Assembly (NCBI GenBank): GCA_946998205.1
Contig: CAMPYJ010000018.1
Span: forward strand, 1-50,290
From: an uncultured Prevotella sp.
GTDB taxonomy: Bacteria > Bacteroidota > Bacteroidia > Bacteroidales > Bacteroidaceae
DNA length: 50,290 bases
Reading direction: 5' to 3'
Shown here: positions 1-8,334 of the stretch, piece by piece
Position numbering within the stretch: the first letter of the stretch is position 1
How the letters are laid out: each line of letters begins with the position of its first letter
The notes under the pieces: generated by a model
Databases searched by the model: none
The model's input: the letters and a program-made list of their open reading frames with translations, nothing else
What the model was told of the DNA's origin: nothing
Made by a program: the position numbers and the translations under genes

Positions 1-136
1 ATTCGGCTTGCTCCGTTTTTGGTTCAATTTGTTTGTTCGTTCAGTCGTATAGCCCACTATACTCCTTCACTCACAAACAAATTGACCACAAAAAACAGCC
101 TCGCAATCTGACAAAGCTAATTTATAGAACCGCCCT
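1..136 (+). repeat. MITE-like element, copy A (right part, cut by window edge)
   Basis: This is the right part of a short non-coding element that recurs at 12930-13254, 44099-44358 and 48661-48860. Its right end, at 118-136, is the reverse complement of AGGGCGGTTCTATAAATTA and is followed by TA. Inside, CAATTTGTTTGT (26-37) and ACAAACAAATTG (72-83) form the arms of a hairpin whose inner part pairs TATAG with CTATA. The leftmost bases (ATTCGGCTTGCTCCG) are the end of the 63-bp internal module seen in copies B and C. The element ends seven bases beyond the stop codon of the next gene. No ORF in it looks real. Confidence 0.8.
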
Positions 137-143
137 AAGTATA

Positions 144-1064
144 CTACTTCTCAAACGAAACATAGGGTTTGAGACGTTCAATGGCCTCTGGTGTGAAATC
201 TTTCAACATGCCCAGATCTTCCAACCGATGGATGGGTCCTTTCAGCCGACGATAGTCAGCGATGGCACGAGCTCGGTAATAGCCCATGTAGGGATGCCGC
301 TTCAGCTGACTGATGGACAGTTTGTTGATGGGCAGGCGATGAATTTGACTGACATCGCGTGGCGTTAAAGAAAAATAAGTCAACGCCTCTTCGGGGAAAT
401 CCTCAATTTCTAACAGTTGCCGGGTATTGCAAAATCCCCCTAAGCGCGTTCGGTAGCTCACGATTTGACGTGCGAAATAGCTGCCAATTCCCGGCACTTT
501 TTTCAACATGGACGTGTCGGCAGCATTGAGAGCGACATGTTCGGTAGATTTGATTTTAATGGGAAAACGAACGGTGTCGCGTTCCAATTTTGACGCAGGT
601 GCTGCATTTACGGCGAGTGTTGACGCTGGTAAATAATCAGAACTGATACGAATGTATGGCTCCATGGCAAGATATTGCTTGCGCGTCAGTCCGTACAAGC
701 GGGCAAAATCGGAAGCCTTGCGATACACGCCACCTGCCGCTCTGTATTTGTAGATGTTACGCACCTGCCATGGTTGCAGCCCCAAGCGCAACAGGTCTGT
801 GCTGTCGGCTGTGTTTGGGTCAAAGGGAAACAGTTCGGCTTGTCGCCCATCTACCCGATAATATCCTGTTGTTTGAGTTCTTGAATTGTACGTCCGGCCC
901 TCCCCATTGATGAAAACGGTGTCCCGATCAGATATGCCAGTCGTTGTTTTCTCATCATCACTGAGCAAGAAAAACAGAGCCGTAGCACAAATACCAACCG
1001 TGAGCAGGAAGATGAGAGCTTTGCGGTCGGACTTGTTGAAATAAAAGAAATCTTTGATGGACAT
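144..1064 (-). CDS. Helix-hairpin-helix (ComEA-like) membrane-anchored protein
   Basis: A 306-residue protein. Residues about 16-34 form one hydrophobic segment (ALIFLLTVGICATALFFLL) after a short basic start, so it is probably membrane-anchored with the rest outside. The rest carries ComEA/T2SK-like helix-hairpin-helix units: FDPNTADSTDLLRLGL, then LNAADTSMLKKVPGIGSYFA with the canonical GIG turn, then LPINKLSISQLKRHPYMG. HhH units of this type bind DNA without sequence preference. In Bacteroidota such proteins are common but uncharacterised, and a role in DNA uptake is only suggested by the ComEA resemblance. It stands alone between a MITE end and the promoter region of the VanZ-like gene. 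Confidence 0.8.
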   Translation of the reverse strand: MSIKDFFYFNKSDRKALIFLLTVGICATALFFLLSDDEKTTTGISDRDTVFINGEGRTYNSRTQTTGYYRVDGRQAELFPFDPNTADSTDLLRLGLQPWQVRNIYKYRAAGGVYRKASDFARLYGLTRKQYLAMEPYIRISSDYLPASTLAVNAAPASKLERDTVRFPIKIKSTEHVALNAADTSMLKKVPGIGSYFARQIVSYRTRLGGFCNTRQLLEIEDFPEEALTYFSLTPRDVSQIHRLPINKLSISQLKRHPYMGYYRARAIADYRRLKGPIHRLEDLGMLKDFTPEAIERLKPYVSFEK

Positions 1065-1129
1065 GGCAGATTCAGCAAATGATTTGATTCAAACGTGCTG
1101 TTGATATCTTGAAAATATTGTATCTTTGC

Positions 1130-1193
1130 ATAAAATAGGCTACGCCTCAACAAAGTAAGTAAACTTCCTTTGTCTTCGGCTTGCACTATTTTT
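1130..1193 (+). repeat. Solo copy of the MITE internal module, in the VanZ gene promoter region
   Basis: These 64 bases match the 63-bp module found inside MITE copies B and C: 22 of 24 bases at the left (ATAAAATAGGCTACGCCTCA...) and 18 of 21 at the right (CTTCGGCTTGCACTATTTTT...). The middle differs in sequence. The flanking inverted pair is AAATAG/CTATTT here against AAACAG/CTGTTT in the MITEs, a matched double change. The small hairpin AGGCTACGCCT is AGGCTGCGCCT in the MITEs. No MITE ends are present, so the module stands alone. TATCTTTG (1121-1128) touches its left side, and its right end makes TATTTTTG (1187-1194). Confidence 0.7.
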
Positions 1194-1194
1194 G
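1187..1194 (+). promoter_or_regulatory. Candidate -7 box for the VanZ-like gene
   Basis: TATTTTTG matches the Bacteroidota -7 consensus TAnnTTTG. It is made by the right end of the solo repeat module. A second candidate, TATCTTTG, is at 1121-1128. No clear -33 TTTG stands at the right distance from either. Confidence 0.45.
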
Positions 1195-1216
1195 CATGAA
1201 ACCAGTTCAGTTTTTT

Positions 1217-1621
1217 ATGCAACAAATGATACAATTTATCAAGCGTTACCCCTTTACTACCGTACTTATCCTTGGTATTTGGGTTGTTTGCTTGATTCCT
1301 ATTCCAGAAACCCCATTGAGTGGTGTCACGCTCATAGACAAATGGACGCACGTGGTCTTGTACACTATTTTGGGATGTTGCATTTGGATTGAAACCGCCC
1401 GCAGCCGCCAAAAGCTAAGTAACAAACAGCTTTTCATCCTCACATTTGCGGCACCAATCATCATGGGAGGCCTGATAGAAATCGTTCAAGCAACCTGCAC
1501 AGGAGGCAACCGCAGCGGCGAGTGGATGGATTTTTTGGCCGACAGTATCGGTGTAGTGCTTTCATTGCTTATCGGTATTCTTCTGGCAACGTGTCTTTCC
1601 AAGCGGAAAAGGGATTCGTGA
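1217..1621 (+). CDS. VanZ-like membrane protein
   Basis: About 134 residues with four hydrophobic segments (YPFTTVLILGIWVVCLIPI near the start, VVLYTILGCCIWI, a central LFILTFAAPIIMGGLIEIVQ and a C-terminal GVVLSLLIGILLATCL). The DKWTH motif after the first segment and the GLIEIVQ...GEWMDFLADSIGV stretch are typical of the small VanZ-like family. Members are named for a teicoplanin-resistance protein, but most have no known function and this one should not be read as a resistance gene. Start choice is open: 1217 is the first in-frame ATG after the TATTTTTG box; 1196 and 1226 are alternatives, and 1226 (MIQFIKRYP) agrees best with family length. Its last 53 bases overlap the convergent CYTH gene. 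Confidence 0.75.
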   Translation: MQQMIQFIKRYPFTTVLILGIWVVCLIPIPETPLSGVTLIDKWTHVVLYTILGCCIWIETARSRQKLSNKQLFILTFAAPIIMGGLIEIVQATCTGGNRSGEWMDFLADSIGVVLSLLIGILLATCLSKRKRDS

Positions 1622-2069
1622 GCATGTATTTGTTGTAGAAACGCGCATCACCAGTGACCTCAGGACCAATGAAGTCTGGTTTCTCATAAAGTTCATTTTC
1701 TGACTTCAATTCCACTTCGGCCATGACAAGTCCCTCGTTATCGCCGTAAAATTCATCCACTTCAAACACATGATTGCCACTTTTAACGAGATAACGACGC
1801 TTATCAATGGTACCTCCTTGACAAAGTTGTAGTAGATGCGAGGCTTCATCGAGCGTGATTTTTGTCTCAAACTCATAGCGTGTCATTCCGCCATGAGTGG
1901 ATTTTCCCTTGATGGTCAGGTATGCTTCGTCGTCACGAACACGAATCCTCACCGTCGCATTGAGGCAAGGTATGTATCCCTGTTGAATATGACTACAGGA
2001 AAAGGCGGCACGCTTGAATGCTCCGCCTTTCTTGACAAGAAACTTGCGTTCTATCTCAAATCCGCTCAT
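1569..2069 (-). CDS. CYTH domain protein (triphosphate tunnel family)
   Basis: A 166-residue protein beginning MSGFEIERKFLV, which contains the ExExK signature (EIERK) of the CYTH superfamily. Further family features are the paired basic/acidic strands VRIRVRDDEAYLTIKGK, RYEFETKI, KRRYLV and FEVDEF...MAEVELKSE. CYTH enzymes bind triphosphates with a divalent metal in an eight-stranded tunnel. Short bacterial members are usually inorganic triphosphatases or are of unknown substrate, and adenylate cyclase activity is less likely. It is the last gene of a minus-strand run (acyl-CoA ligase, prfB, small membrane protein, CYTH), three bases after the small gene, and overlaps the VanZ-like gene tail to tail. 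Confidence 0.85.
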   Translation of the reverse strand: MSGFEIERKFLVKKGGAFKRAAFSCSHIQQGYIPCLNATVRIRVRDDEAYLTIKGKSTHGGMTRYEFETKITLDEASHLLQLCQGGTIDKRRYLVKSGNHVFEVDEFYGDNEGLVMAEVELKSENELYEKPDFIGPEVTGDARFYNKYMLTNPFSAWKDTLPEEYR

Positions 2070-2072
2070 CCG

Positions 2073-2210
2073 TTATACGTTCATGGCGACAATAATCCAA
2101 ATGATGGCACAAACAAGCAATGCAATGGAGAGCCATTTAATGACATTCTGCGCTTGTTTTTCTTGTCTTGCCTCGCGCTTAGCTCGATTCATTTTGCTTT
2201 TTTCACTCAT
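2073..2210 (-). CDS. Small single-span membrane protein, 45 residues
   Basis: An ATG at 2210 opens a 45-codon frame ending in TAA at 2073-2075. The product starts MSEKSKMNRAKREARQEKQA, a strongly basic stretch, followed by one hydrophobic helix of about 20 residues (WLSIALLVCAIIWIIVAM) and a two-residue tail. This predicts a single membrane span with the charged N-terminus in the cytoplasm. It fits the spacing of the operon exactly: 23 bases after prfB and three bases before the CYTH start. No function is recognised. The charge pattern and tight packing argue that it is a real gene and not a chance frame. Confidence 0.7.
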   Translation of the reverse strand: MSEKSKMNRAKREARQEKQAQNVIKWLSIALLVCAIIWIIVAMNV

Positions 2211-2233
2211 AGTTGTATTATTTTAAAGGTTCA

Positions 2234-3358
2234 TTAGTCATTCTCATCCGCAACCGGAAATTCCATCAGGTAAGCCTTAATAAACTCATCCAGCTTACCA
2301 TCCATCACTGCGTCTACATCGGTTGTCTGATAGTTGGTGCGGTGATCTTTCACACGACGGTCGTCAAAAACATAACTTCGGATTTGACTTCCCCATTCTA
2401 TCTTCTTCTTTCCAGCCTCAATTTTAGCTTTTGCCTCCAACCGTTTCTTCATGGCACGGTCGTAAAGTTGGCTTTTCAAGAGCTGCATGGCCTTGGCCCG
2501 GTTCTTCGGTTGGTCGCGTGTCTCAGTATTTTCAATCAGGATTTCTTCTTCCTCACCCGTGTCAGGATCTTCGTATTGATAGCGAAGACGAACGCCAGAC
2601 TCCACCTTATTCACATTTTGTCCACCCGCGCCACTCGATCGGAACGTATCCCACGACACACGAGCAGGGTCAACAAACACCTCAATGGTATCGTCCACCA
2701 GGGGTGAAACAAAAACACTGGCGAAGCTAGTCATACGCTTACCCTGGGCATTGAATGGAGAAACGCGCACCAAGCGATGCACCCCATTCTCGCTCTTCAA
2801 GTAACCGTATGCATACTCGCCGCCCTCTATCTTCATCGTCACGCTCTTGATGCCTGCCTCATCACCATCCTGAATATCACTGATGGTACACTTGTAACCA
2901 TGAGCGTCGGCCCATCTCATGTACATACGCATGAGCATTTGCGCCCAATCCTGACTTTCCGTACCTCCCGCGCCAGAGTTTATTTTCATCACGCAGTCCA
3001 TCGGATCCTCCTTTTGACGAAGCATGTTCTTCATCTCCAAATCCTCGATGGCGGCGACAGCCTTGGCGTAGTCGGCATCCAACTCGTCTTCCGTAATCAT
3101 GTCATCACGATAGAAATCCAAAGCCAACTCCAACTCATCAGCCAACTGTCTCACCTGCTGATAGCCAACCAGCCACTTCTCAATGCCTTTGACTTTAATC
3201 ATCTGCTCCTGAGCCCGCTTTGGATCCTCCCAAAAATCAGGAGCTTGTGTCCGCAGTTGTTCTTCCTCGAACTCTACCTTTTTCTGGTCTATGTTCAAAT
3301 ACCGATGAAGTGCTTCAGCACGTTGCATCACATCTTTTAACTGGTCGCTCGTTATCAT
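2234..3358 (-). CDS. prfB: Peptide chain release factor 2
   Basis: A 374-residue RF2 that reads UGA and UAA stop codons and triggers peptide release on the ribosome. The stop-codon reading motif SPF is at about residues 200-202 and the catalytic GGQ loop (SGAGGQNVNK) at 245-247. The gene is one continuous frame: where many bacteria carry a programmed +1 frameshift (CTT TGA C near codon 25), this gene reads TAT TTG AAC, so that autoregulation is absent. The ATG overlaps the TAA of the upstream acyl-CoA ligase gene by one base (TAATG), implying coupled translation. Confidence 0.97.
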   Translation of the reverse strand: MITSDQLKDVMQRAEALHRYLNIDQKKVEFEEEQLRTQAPDFWEDPKRAQEQMIKVKGIEKWLVGYQQVRQLADELELALDFYRDDMITEDELDADYAKAVAAIEDLEMKNMLRQKEDPMDCVMKINSGAGGTESQDWAQMLMRMYMRWADAHGYKCTISDIQDGDEAGIKSVTMKIEGGEYAYGYLKSENGVHRLVRVSPFNAQGKRMTSFASVFVSPLVDDTIEVFVDPARVSWDTFRSSGAGGQNVNKVESGVRLRYQYEDPDTGEEEEILIENTETRDQPKNRAKAMQLLKSQLYDRAMKKRLEAKAKIEAGKKKIEWGSQIRSYVFDDRRVKDHRTNYQTTDVDAVMDGKLDEFIKAYLMEFPVADEND

Positions 3359-5166
3359 TATTCTTCGTACATGCTGTCTATGACATCCTTGTATATTTTA
3401 TAGATGGCCGGACGTTTGATTTTCAACGTATCCGTCAATTCACCACGCTCCATGCTGAAATTGTGAGGAATAAGCGTGAAGCGCTTAATCTGCTCATAGT
3501 GGGCCAACGACTGCTGCAGGGTTTTGATGCGTTCCATCATCATCTCATTGACTTGCTTGTTTCCGCATAAATCTTTTCTGTCCGCATAGCTGATACCATG
3601 GCTGCAGGCATATTCCTCCATGAGCCTGAACTCCGGAACAATCAATGCCGAAACGAACTTCCTTTGGTCTGCGATTACAACAACCTGATCAACATACTTG
3701 TCCACCAACAGCATTGCCTCTATCATCTGCGGTGCGACATATTTTCCGTTACTCGTCTTGAAAAGATCCTTTATTCTCTCTGTCAAGAACAGCTCACCAT
3801 CTTTCATGTAGCCCGCATCCCCCGTGTGGAAGAACCCCTCCTCGTCAAAAGCTGCTGCATTGGCATTGGGCTGTTGATAATAGCCTTTTGTGATGGTAGG
3901 TCCTTTGAGCAGGATTTCGTTATTCTCCCCAATCTTTATCTGAATGCTGTCAATAGGTCTTCCCACAGAACCAATCGTGTACGGCCTGTCCATACGGTCA
4001 CAAGAAACGGTGGCCAAACTCTCGGTGAGACCATAACCAACCATCATGAAAATACCGATGGAGTGGACGAACTCCTCAACTTCAGGTGAGACATAAGCTC
4101 CTGCCGTAGGAAAGAAATGTGGATTATACAAACCTATCTGTTTGCGAACCAATGCCATGACCGTCTTGTTGTATACTTGATATTCCGCAGACAAGGCAAG
4201 AGGCGGCCGTTTTCCCTTACTCAAATAATCGATGTTATATTTCTTTCCAACGGCCAACGCCCTGTTGAAGAGTTTCTTTTGCATGGGATTAGCACTGTCA
4301 ATTCGCTCTTTCACCGCTATATACACTTTCTCCCAAAAGCGAGGAACGGCCGACATGGCAGTGGGTTTCACCTCACGCATGGTCTGCTGTATTTCTTTGG
4401 GATAGGTATTGATGACGATGCGGGCGCCTTCCGACAGGCACAAATACAACCAACCTCGCTCAAAGATATGCGTGATGGGCAGAAAGCTCACTACACGGTC
4501 TTGTTCTCCGATAGGCACACATTTCCCATTCGCCTCCATGGCTGCGTCGTACTGACTGTACGTCAAGACCACGCCCTTGCTTGTCCCCGTGGTTCCACTG
4601 GTATACAGGATGTTGCAAATATCCTCGCCATTGGCATCTGCCCATCGTTTCTCCACCTCAGTCTGATGCGGAAAATTCTCACCCAATCCAATAAAGTCAT
4701 CGAAATAAACAGCATTCGTATCGTACGCACACACTCGCACACTGTGATCAAAAATAATGATTCGCTCTAACGTAGGACACAGGGCGAGCACGCGATGCGC
4801 CTTGTCATACTGCTCCTGCTCACCGACGAAAAGAAAGCGTATCTGCGCATTGTTTATTATATATTGTATCTGTTGCTCACTGCTGGTAGCATAGAAAGGG
4901 ATGGAAACGACCCGAACGCCATACGCACCGAAATCCGTATACAGATATTGCAGGCAGTTTTGCGCAAACACACCGATTCTCTCCTGTGGTTCAACCCCGA
5001 GGTCAACCAAGGCGTTAGACACCTGTTTCACGCGCGAAGAAAACTGCTTCCAAGAAACGGTTTTCCACTTCAAACTGCCAAAGCTGCGAAAAGTCAGCGC
5101 ATCACGCGTACCATACTTCTTCGCTTGTTCATGAATCAGCACGGAGAGGTGACATCTTGTTTGCAT
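3358..5166 (-). CDS. Long-chain fatty acid-CoA ligase (AMP-forming)
   Basis: A 602-residue ANL-superfamily enzyme. The AMP-binding P-loop ILYTSGTTGTSKG lies near residues 186-198. VGYGLTES is the adenine-binding A5 motif, FFHTGDAGYMKDGELFLTERIKD is the hinge region, and FKTSNGKYVAPQMIE precedes the C-terminal domain. Length and order match the FadD15-type long-chain acyl-CoA synthetases, which adenylate a fatty acid and pass it to CoA for lipid synthesis or breakdown. It lacks membrane spans and probably works at the inner face of the membrane. It is the first gene of the run with prfB, and a TAnnTTTG promoter lies 30 bases upstream. Confidence 0.92.
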   Translation of the reverse strand: MQTRCHLSVLIHEQAKKYGTRDALTFRSFGSLKWKTVSWKQFSSRVKQVSNALVDLGVEPQERIGVFAQNCLQYLYTDFGAYGVRVVSIPFYATSSEQQIQYIINNAQIRFLFVGEQEQYDKAHRVLALCPTLERIIIFDHSVRVCAYDTNAVYFDDFIGLGENFPHQTEVEKRWADANGEDICNILYTSGTTGTSKGVVLTYSQYDAAMEANGKCVPIGEQDRVVSFLPITHIFERGWLYLCLSEGARIVINTYPKEIQQTMREVKPTAMSAVPRFWEKVYIAVKERIDSANPMQKKLFNRALAVGKKYNIDYLSKGKRPPLALSAEYQVYNKTVMALVRKQIGLYNPHFFPTAGAYVSPEVEEFVHSIGIFMMVGYGLTESLATVSCDRMDRPYTIGSVGRPIDSIQIKIGENNEILLKGPTITKGYYQQPNANAAAFDEEGFFHTGDAGYMKDGELFLTERIKDLFKTSNGKYVAPQMIEAMLLVDKYVDQVVVIADQRKFVSALIVPEFRLMEEYACSHGISYADRKDLCGNKQVNEMMMERIKTLQQSLAHYEQIKRFTLIPHNFSMERGELTDTLKIKRPAIYKIYKDVIDSMYEE

Positions 5167-5195
5167 GAGATAGAGAATTTTATATTATATAATTA

Positions 5196-5203
5196 CAAAG
5201 GTA
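5196..5203 (-). promoter_or_regulatory. Candidate -7 box for the acyl-CoA ligase/prfB operon
   Basis: CAAAGGTA on the plus strand reads TACCTTTG on the minus strand, a full match to TAnnTTTG, 30 bases before the start codon. No exact -33 TTTG is seen. Confidence 0.6.
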
Positions 5204-5238
5204 CGATAAATCGTGTCACTTTCCAAGAAATGGCACTC

Positions 5239-6573
5239 TTAATTTTCTTTACCTGCTGATTTCAACAGTTTGTATCCAATGAGTCCACCAAGAATCGAAG
5301 CGATGAAGACACCTATCTTTGACTGCGTGAGCATCATGTCTGTTTGAAAGGCAAGGGTAGAGACGAACATCGACATCGTAAATCCTATGGATGCCAGGAA
5401 GCCCAGCCCCAACAGCTGACGGATGGTCATCGTTTCAGGAATCCTGGCCAGCCCCAAGCGGCACAGCAGCCACGATACTCCGATGACACCAAACGGCTTA
5501 CCCAGCAGCAAGCCCAGCGTAACGCCTAAAGTGACATTCGTGGCAAACACAGCTGTCCAATCGATACCAACCAAATTTACACCAGCGTTGGCAAAAGCAA
5601 AGACAGGCAGCACGGCAAACGTCACCACCTGATTCAGATAATGCTCTGCCAACTGCAGGGGAGGAATGGCTGTGGTGGTGTCTTTATGGATTCGGGACAA
5701 TATCTCCACCTGTTCTTTCTCGAGCGTCCGCACGTCGTTCGTCTCGGCTGCGTCAAAGCGCTTGGTCAGCTTTCGAACGCGATGTAGGAAAGTGTTCTCA
5801 TCAATGGCCGAGTCGGCGGGGACCGTCATGGCAGCCAGCACGGCAGCGATGGTGGCATGAACGCCAGACAGGAGAAAGCAAACCCATACACCGCCGATGC
5901 CCAAGAGCGCATAGAAAAACAGAGTCTTCACACCCAGCTTGTTGCCTACGAACATCAGCAACAGAAAACCTAAGCCCAACAACAGATGCACCAAGGAAAT
6001 CTCGGAGGTATAGAACAAGGCTATCACGATGACGGCTCCCAGGTCGTCGACAATGGCCAAAGTCGTCAGGAACACCTTGACAGATGAAGGCACACGACTG
6101 CCCAACAAACAAACAACGCTCAAGGCGAAGGCGATGTCGGTTGCCATGGGAATGCCCCACCCCACCGACTCTGACGTACCGGCATTGAGCAAGAGATAAA
6201 TCACTGCGGGCATCAGCATGCCTCCGACAGCGGCTCCTATCGGCAAGACAGTGTTGCGCAAGTCTGACAGCTCGCCGGCGATGAACTCGCGCTTCAACTC
6301 CAGCCCCACCAGGAAAAAGAACACAGACATCAGTCCGTCGTTAATCCAATGATGGAGGGTGAAATTAAAGTACGTCTCGCCATTCCACACGAAACCAAAT
6401 TTCTGCTGAAAAAAGTCATGACAGCTTGCACCCAAAGCCGAATTGGCCAGCACCATGGCCAGTGCCACGCTGACTGCCAGCACCACGCCTCCCGACTTCT
6501 CCTGTCCCAGAAACAACTTTACGGGTGCCAAGACCTTATCGTTTATCCTGTTTGCAATCTGAGCTTTCGTCAT
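5239..6573 (-). CDS. nhaA: Na+/H+ antiporter NhaA
   Basis: A 444-residue inner-membrane antiporter that exports Na+ (or Li+) in exchange for protons and supports pH and salt balance. Recognised by WINDGLMSVFFFLVGLELKRE after the second hydrophobic segment, GWGIPMATDIAFALSV, and TTLAIVDDLGAVIVIALFYT with the adjacent aspartates that bind the ion and carry protons. About 11-12 hydrophobic segments can be counted. It is longer than the E. coli protein (388 residues) because of a charged insert around RKLTKRFDAAETNDVRTLEKEQVEILSR, a common feature of the longer NhaA group. It lies 126 bases after the LytM-like gene on the same strand with no obvious promoter, so it may share that transcript. Confidence 0.96.
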   Translation of the reverse strand: MTKAQIANRINDKVLAPVKLFLGQEKSGGVVLAVSVALAMVLANSALGASCHDFFQQKFGFVWNGETYFNFTLHHWINDGLMSVFFFLVGLELKREFIAGELSDLRNTVLPIGAAVGGMLMPAVIYLLLNAGTSESVGWGIPMATDIAFALSVVCLLGSRVPSSVKVFLTTLAIVDDLGAVIVIALFYTSEISLVHLLLGLGFLLLMFVGNKLGVKTLFFYALLGIGGVWVCFLLSGVHATIAAVLAAMTVPADSAIDENTFLHRVRKLTKRFDAAETNDVRTLEKEQVEILSRIHKDTTTAIPPLQLAEHYLNQVVTFAVLPVFAFANAGVNLVGIDWTAVFATNVTLGVTLGLLLGKPFGVIGVSWLLCRLGLARIPETMTIRQLLGLGFLASIGFTMSMFVSTLAFQTDMMLTQSKIGVFIASILGGLIGYKLLKSAGKEN

Positions 6574-6699
6574 TTCTATATTTTCTTGTGCTTAGTTGTT
6601 AATTGTTCCTGGATGCTCTTCCTCCACGGTCGGCCTACCTTCCATACACAAAGCCGTTGCATGGCGACTGCATGATACTGCCCCGCAAGGTGTTCGTAG

Positions 6700-8334
6700 C
6701 TATCTGCCCAGCCACGACTCAGGATTGAGCTTGGCTGTCCCGTTACGCAACTGGAACTGCAAGATGTTATCCCGTCCGACACTTCCCAGCACCTGGCGGG
6801 CTTTTACCTTCTGCCCTCGAGATACGTTGACCGATCCCAAGTTGCAATACACTGAAATATACGAGCCATGGCGAACCATCACAACCGTTGTACCTGCGTA
6901 AGTCATCACTGCGCTCACCTCACCGTCATAAATAGCCCGCGCCTTACAACCGGGACTACCCAGGATGTTGACACCTTTATTATCAAGCGTCACGTTCTTC
7001 AATCCCACGACATTGTACTGTCCGAAATGGCTCACGATGCGGTATCCTCCGGTAATCGGGATGGGCAGGCGTCCGCAGTTGGCCTCAAACCCTCCAGACA
7101 GCATACGGTCTACCGAACTCATCCTTAGGCTTTCATCAGCCTGCTTCTGCGCCCTGGCGATAAACTCCTTGTTGCGCACCGCGTCACTGGCAGCCTTGCG
7201 CTCGGCAGCCACACGAGCTGCTTGAGCCTCGCGGGCGATTTGTTCTGCGGCCGCTCTTGCCTCAGCTGCCGCCTGTGCCTGGGCGGCCGATTTCTCCTGC
7301 CGCGCTTTCTCTGCTGCGGCTGCGGCTGCGCGGGCTTCAGCTTTCAAGCGTTCCTCACGCGCTTTGGCCTCTGCTATCCTGCGCGCGTTCTCACGAGCGG
7401 CAGCTTCGGCCTCGGCTTTTTTTCTCGCCACTTCGGCCGCTCTTTTGCGTGCGGCCTCGGCAAGAGCGGCCTTACGTCTGGCCTCAGCTTCTGCGCGAGC
7501 CTTGGCCTTGGCCACCTCGATGGCTATCAGCTTATCAATCTCGGCGTTGAGCACAGCATCTTTCTTGCGCTGCTGTGCAATAACATCCTGAATGGTTTTC
7601 TGCTGCTTCTGCAGGTTGCTAACCATCTGCTTCTGTTCCACCTGCTGCCCCTCTAAGGTTTCTTTTTCCTTCTTTCCCTTATAAAGCAGGTTATTTTTCC
7701 TTCCTTTGGCACTCTGCAGTTGTACATGCTTTTCTTCCACCTGCGCCTGTTTCGCCTTCAGTCCCTCTCCCTGCGCGCGCTGATAGGTGGCATAGTCGCG
7801 CACGAACTGAAAGCGGCGGTACATCTGCGCAAAGTTCTTCGCCGAAAAGATAAACATGATTTTGTCTTGTATGGTATGGCTGCGCGTCATGTACGCCATC
7901 GACTTGACATACTTTCGCTTGCGCTCAGCCAATTGCGTCTGCAGCGTCTGCAGCTGCGACTTGATGATACCAATGTTCCCATTCAAATGATGGATGTCGG
8001 CCGCAATGCTGTCTATGCTTTTCTGACGATCGCTAATGGCCGTGTTGAGAATCAACAAGTCTTGCAACCTTTTCTTCACGTCCGACTGGTTGGTACGCAA
8101 TGCCTTTTCTTGCTGCTTAATTTTCTTCTGAATCTGTCTGCGCTGACTTTCCAGTCCTTTGATGGACGAATTGGTGTATTGAATGGTCTTTGTCGACTTT
8201 TTCCGGGCTGCTGATTTCTTCTCGGCCGTTATCCTCGCAGTTCCCGCCCGCTGTCTTGTGGGCGTACGTTTCCTCTGTGCCGGTGCCATAACCGCCAAAG
8301 CCAATGCTATGAGTATGATAAAATAACGTTTCAT
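6700..8334 (-). CDS. EnvC-like coiled-coil protein with degenerate LytM (M23) domain
   Basis: A 544-residue secreted protein. Residues 1-19 are a signal peptide (MKRYFIILIALALAVMAPAQ). Then come two long coiled coils (about 50-270) and an extreme alanine/arginine/glutamate-rich helix (about 270-400). The last 120 residues form a LytM fold (GYRIVSHFGQYN ... GEVSAVMTYAGTTVVMVRHGSYISVYCNL ... RGQKVKARQVLG). The zinc ligands are largely lost: the HxH motif reads QFQ and the H-x6-D motif lacks its aspartate. EnvC and relatives have the same layout and activate amidases instead of cutting peptidoglycan, so an amidase-activator role in cell separation is inferred. It is the last gene of dut-TPR-DUF4292-LytM. 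Confidence 0.85.
   Translation of the reverse strand: MKRYFIILIALALAVMAPAQRKRTPTRQRAGTARITAEKKSAARKKSTKTIQYTNSSIKGLESQRRQIQKKIKQQEKALRTNQSDVKKRLQDLLILNTAISDRQKSIDSIAADIHHLNGNIGIIKSQLQTLQTQLAERKRKYVKSMAYMTRSHTIQDKIMFIFSAKNFAQMYRRFQFVRDYATYQRAQGEGLKAKQAQVEEKHVQLQSAKGRKNNLLYKGKKEKETLEGQQVEQKQMVSNLQKQQKTIQDVIAQQRKKDAVLNAEIDKLIAIEVAKAKARAEAEARRKAALAEAARKRAAEVARKKAEAEAAARENARRIAEAKAREERLKAEARAAAAAAEKARQEKSAAQAQAAAEARAAAEQIAREAQAARVAAERKAASDAVRNKEFIARAQKQADESLRMSSVDRMLSGGFEANCGRLPIPITGGYRIVSHFGQYNVVGLKNVTLDNKGVNILGSPGCKARAIYDGEVSAVMTYAGTTVVMVRHGSYISVYCNLGSVNVSRGQKVKARQVLGSVGRDNILQFQLRNGTAKLNPESWLGR

Noticed and set aside
1196..1621. Reading the VanZ-like gene as a glycopeptide resistance determinant
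   Set aside because: Small VanZ-like proteins are widespread with no link to resistance, and no other van genes are present.
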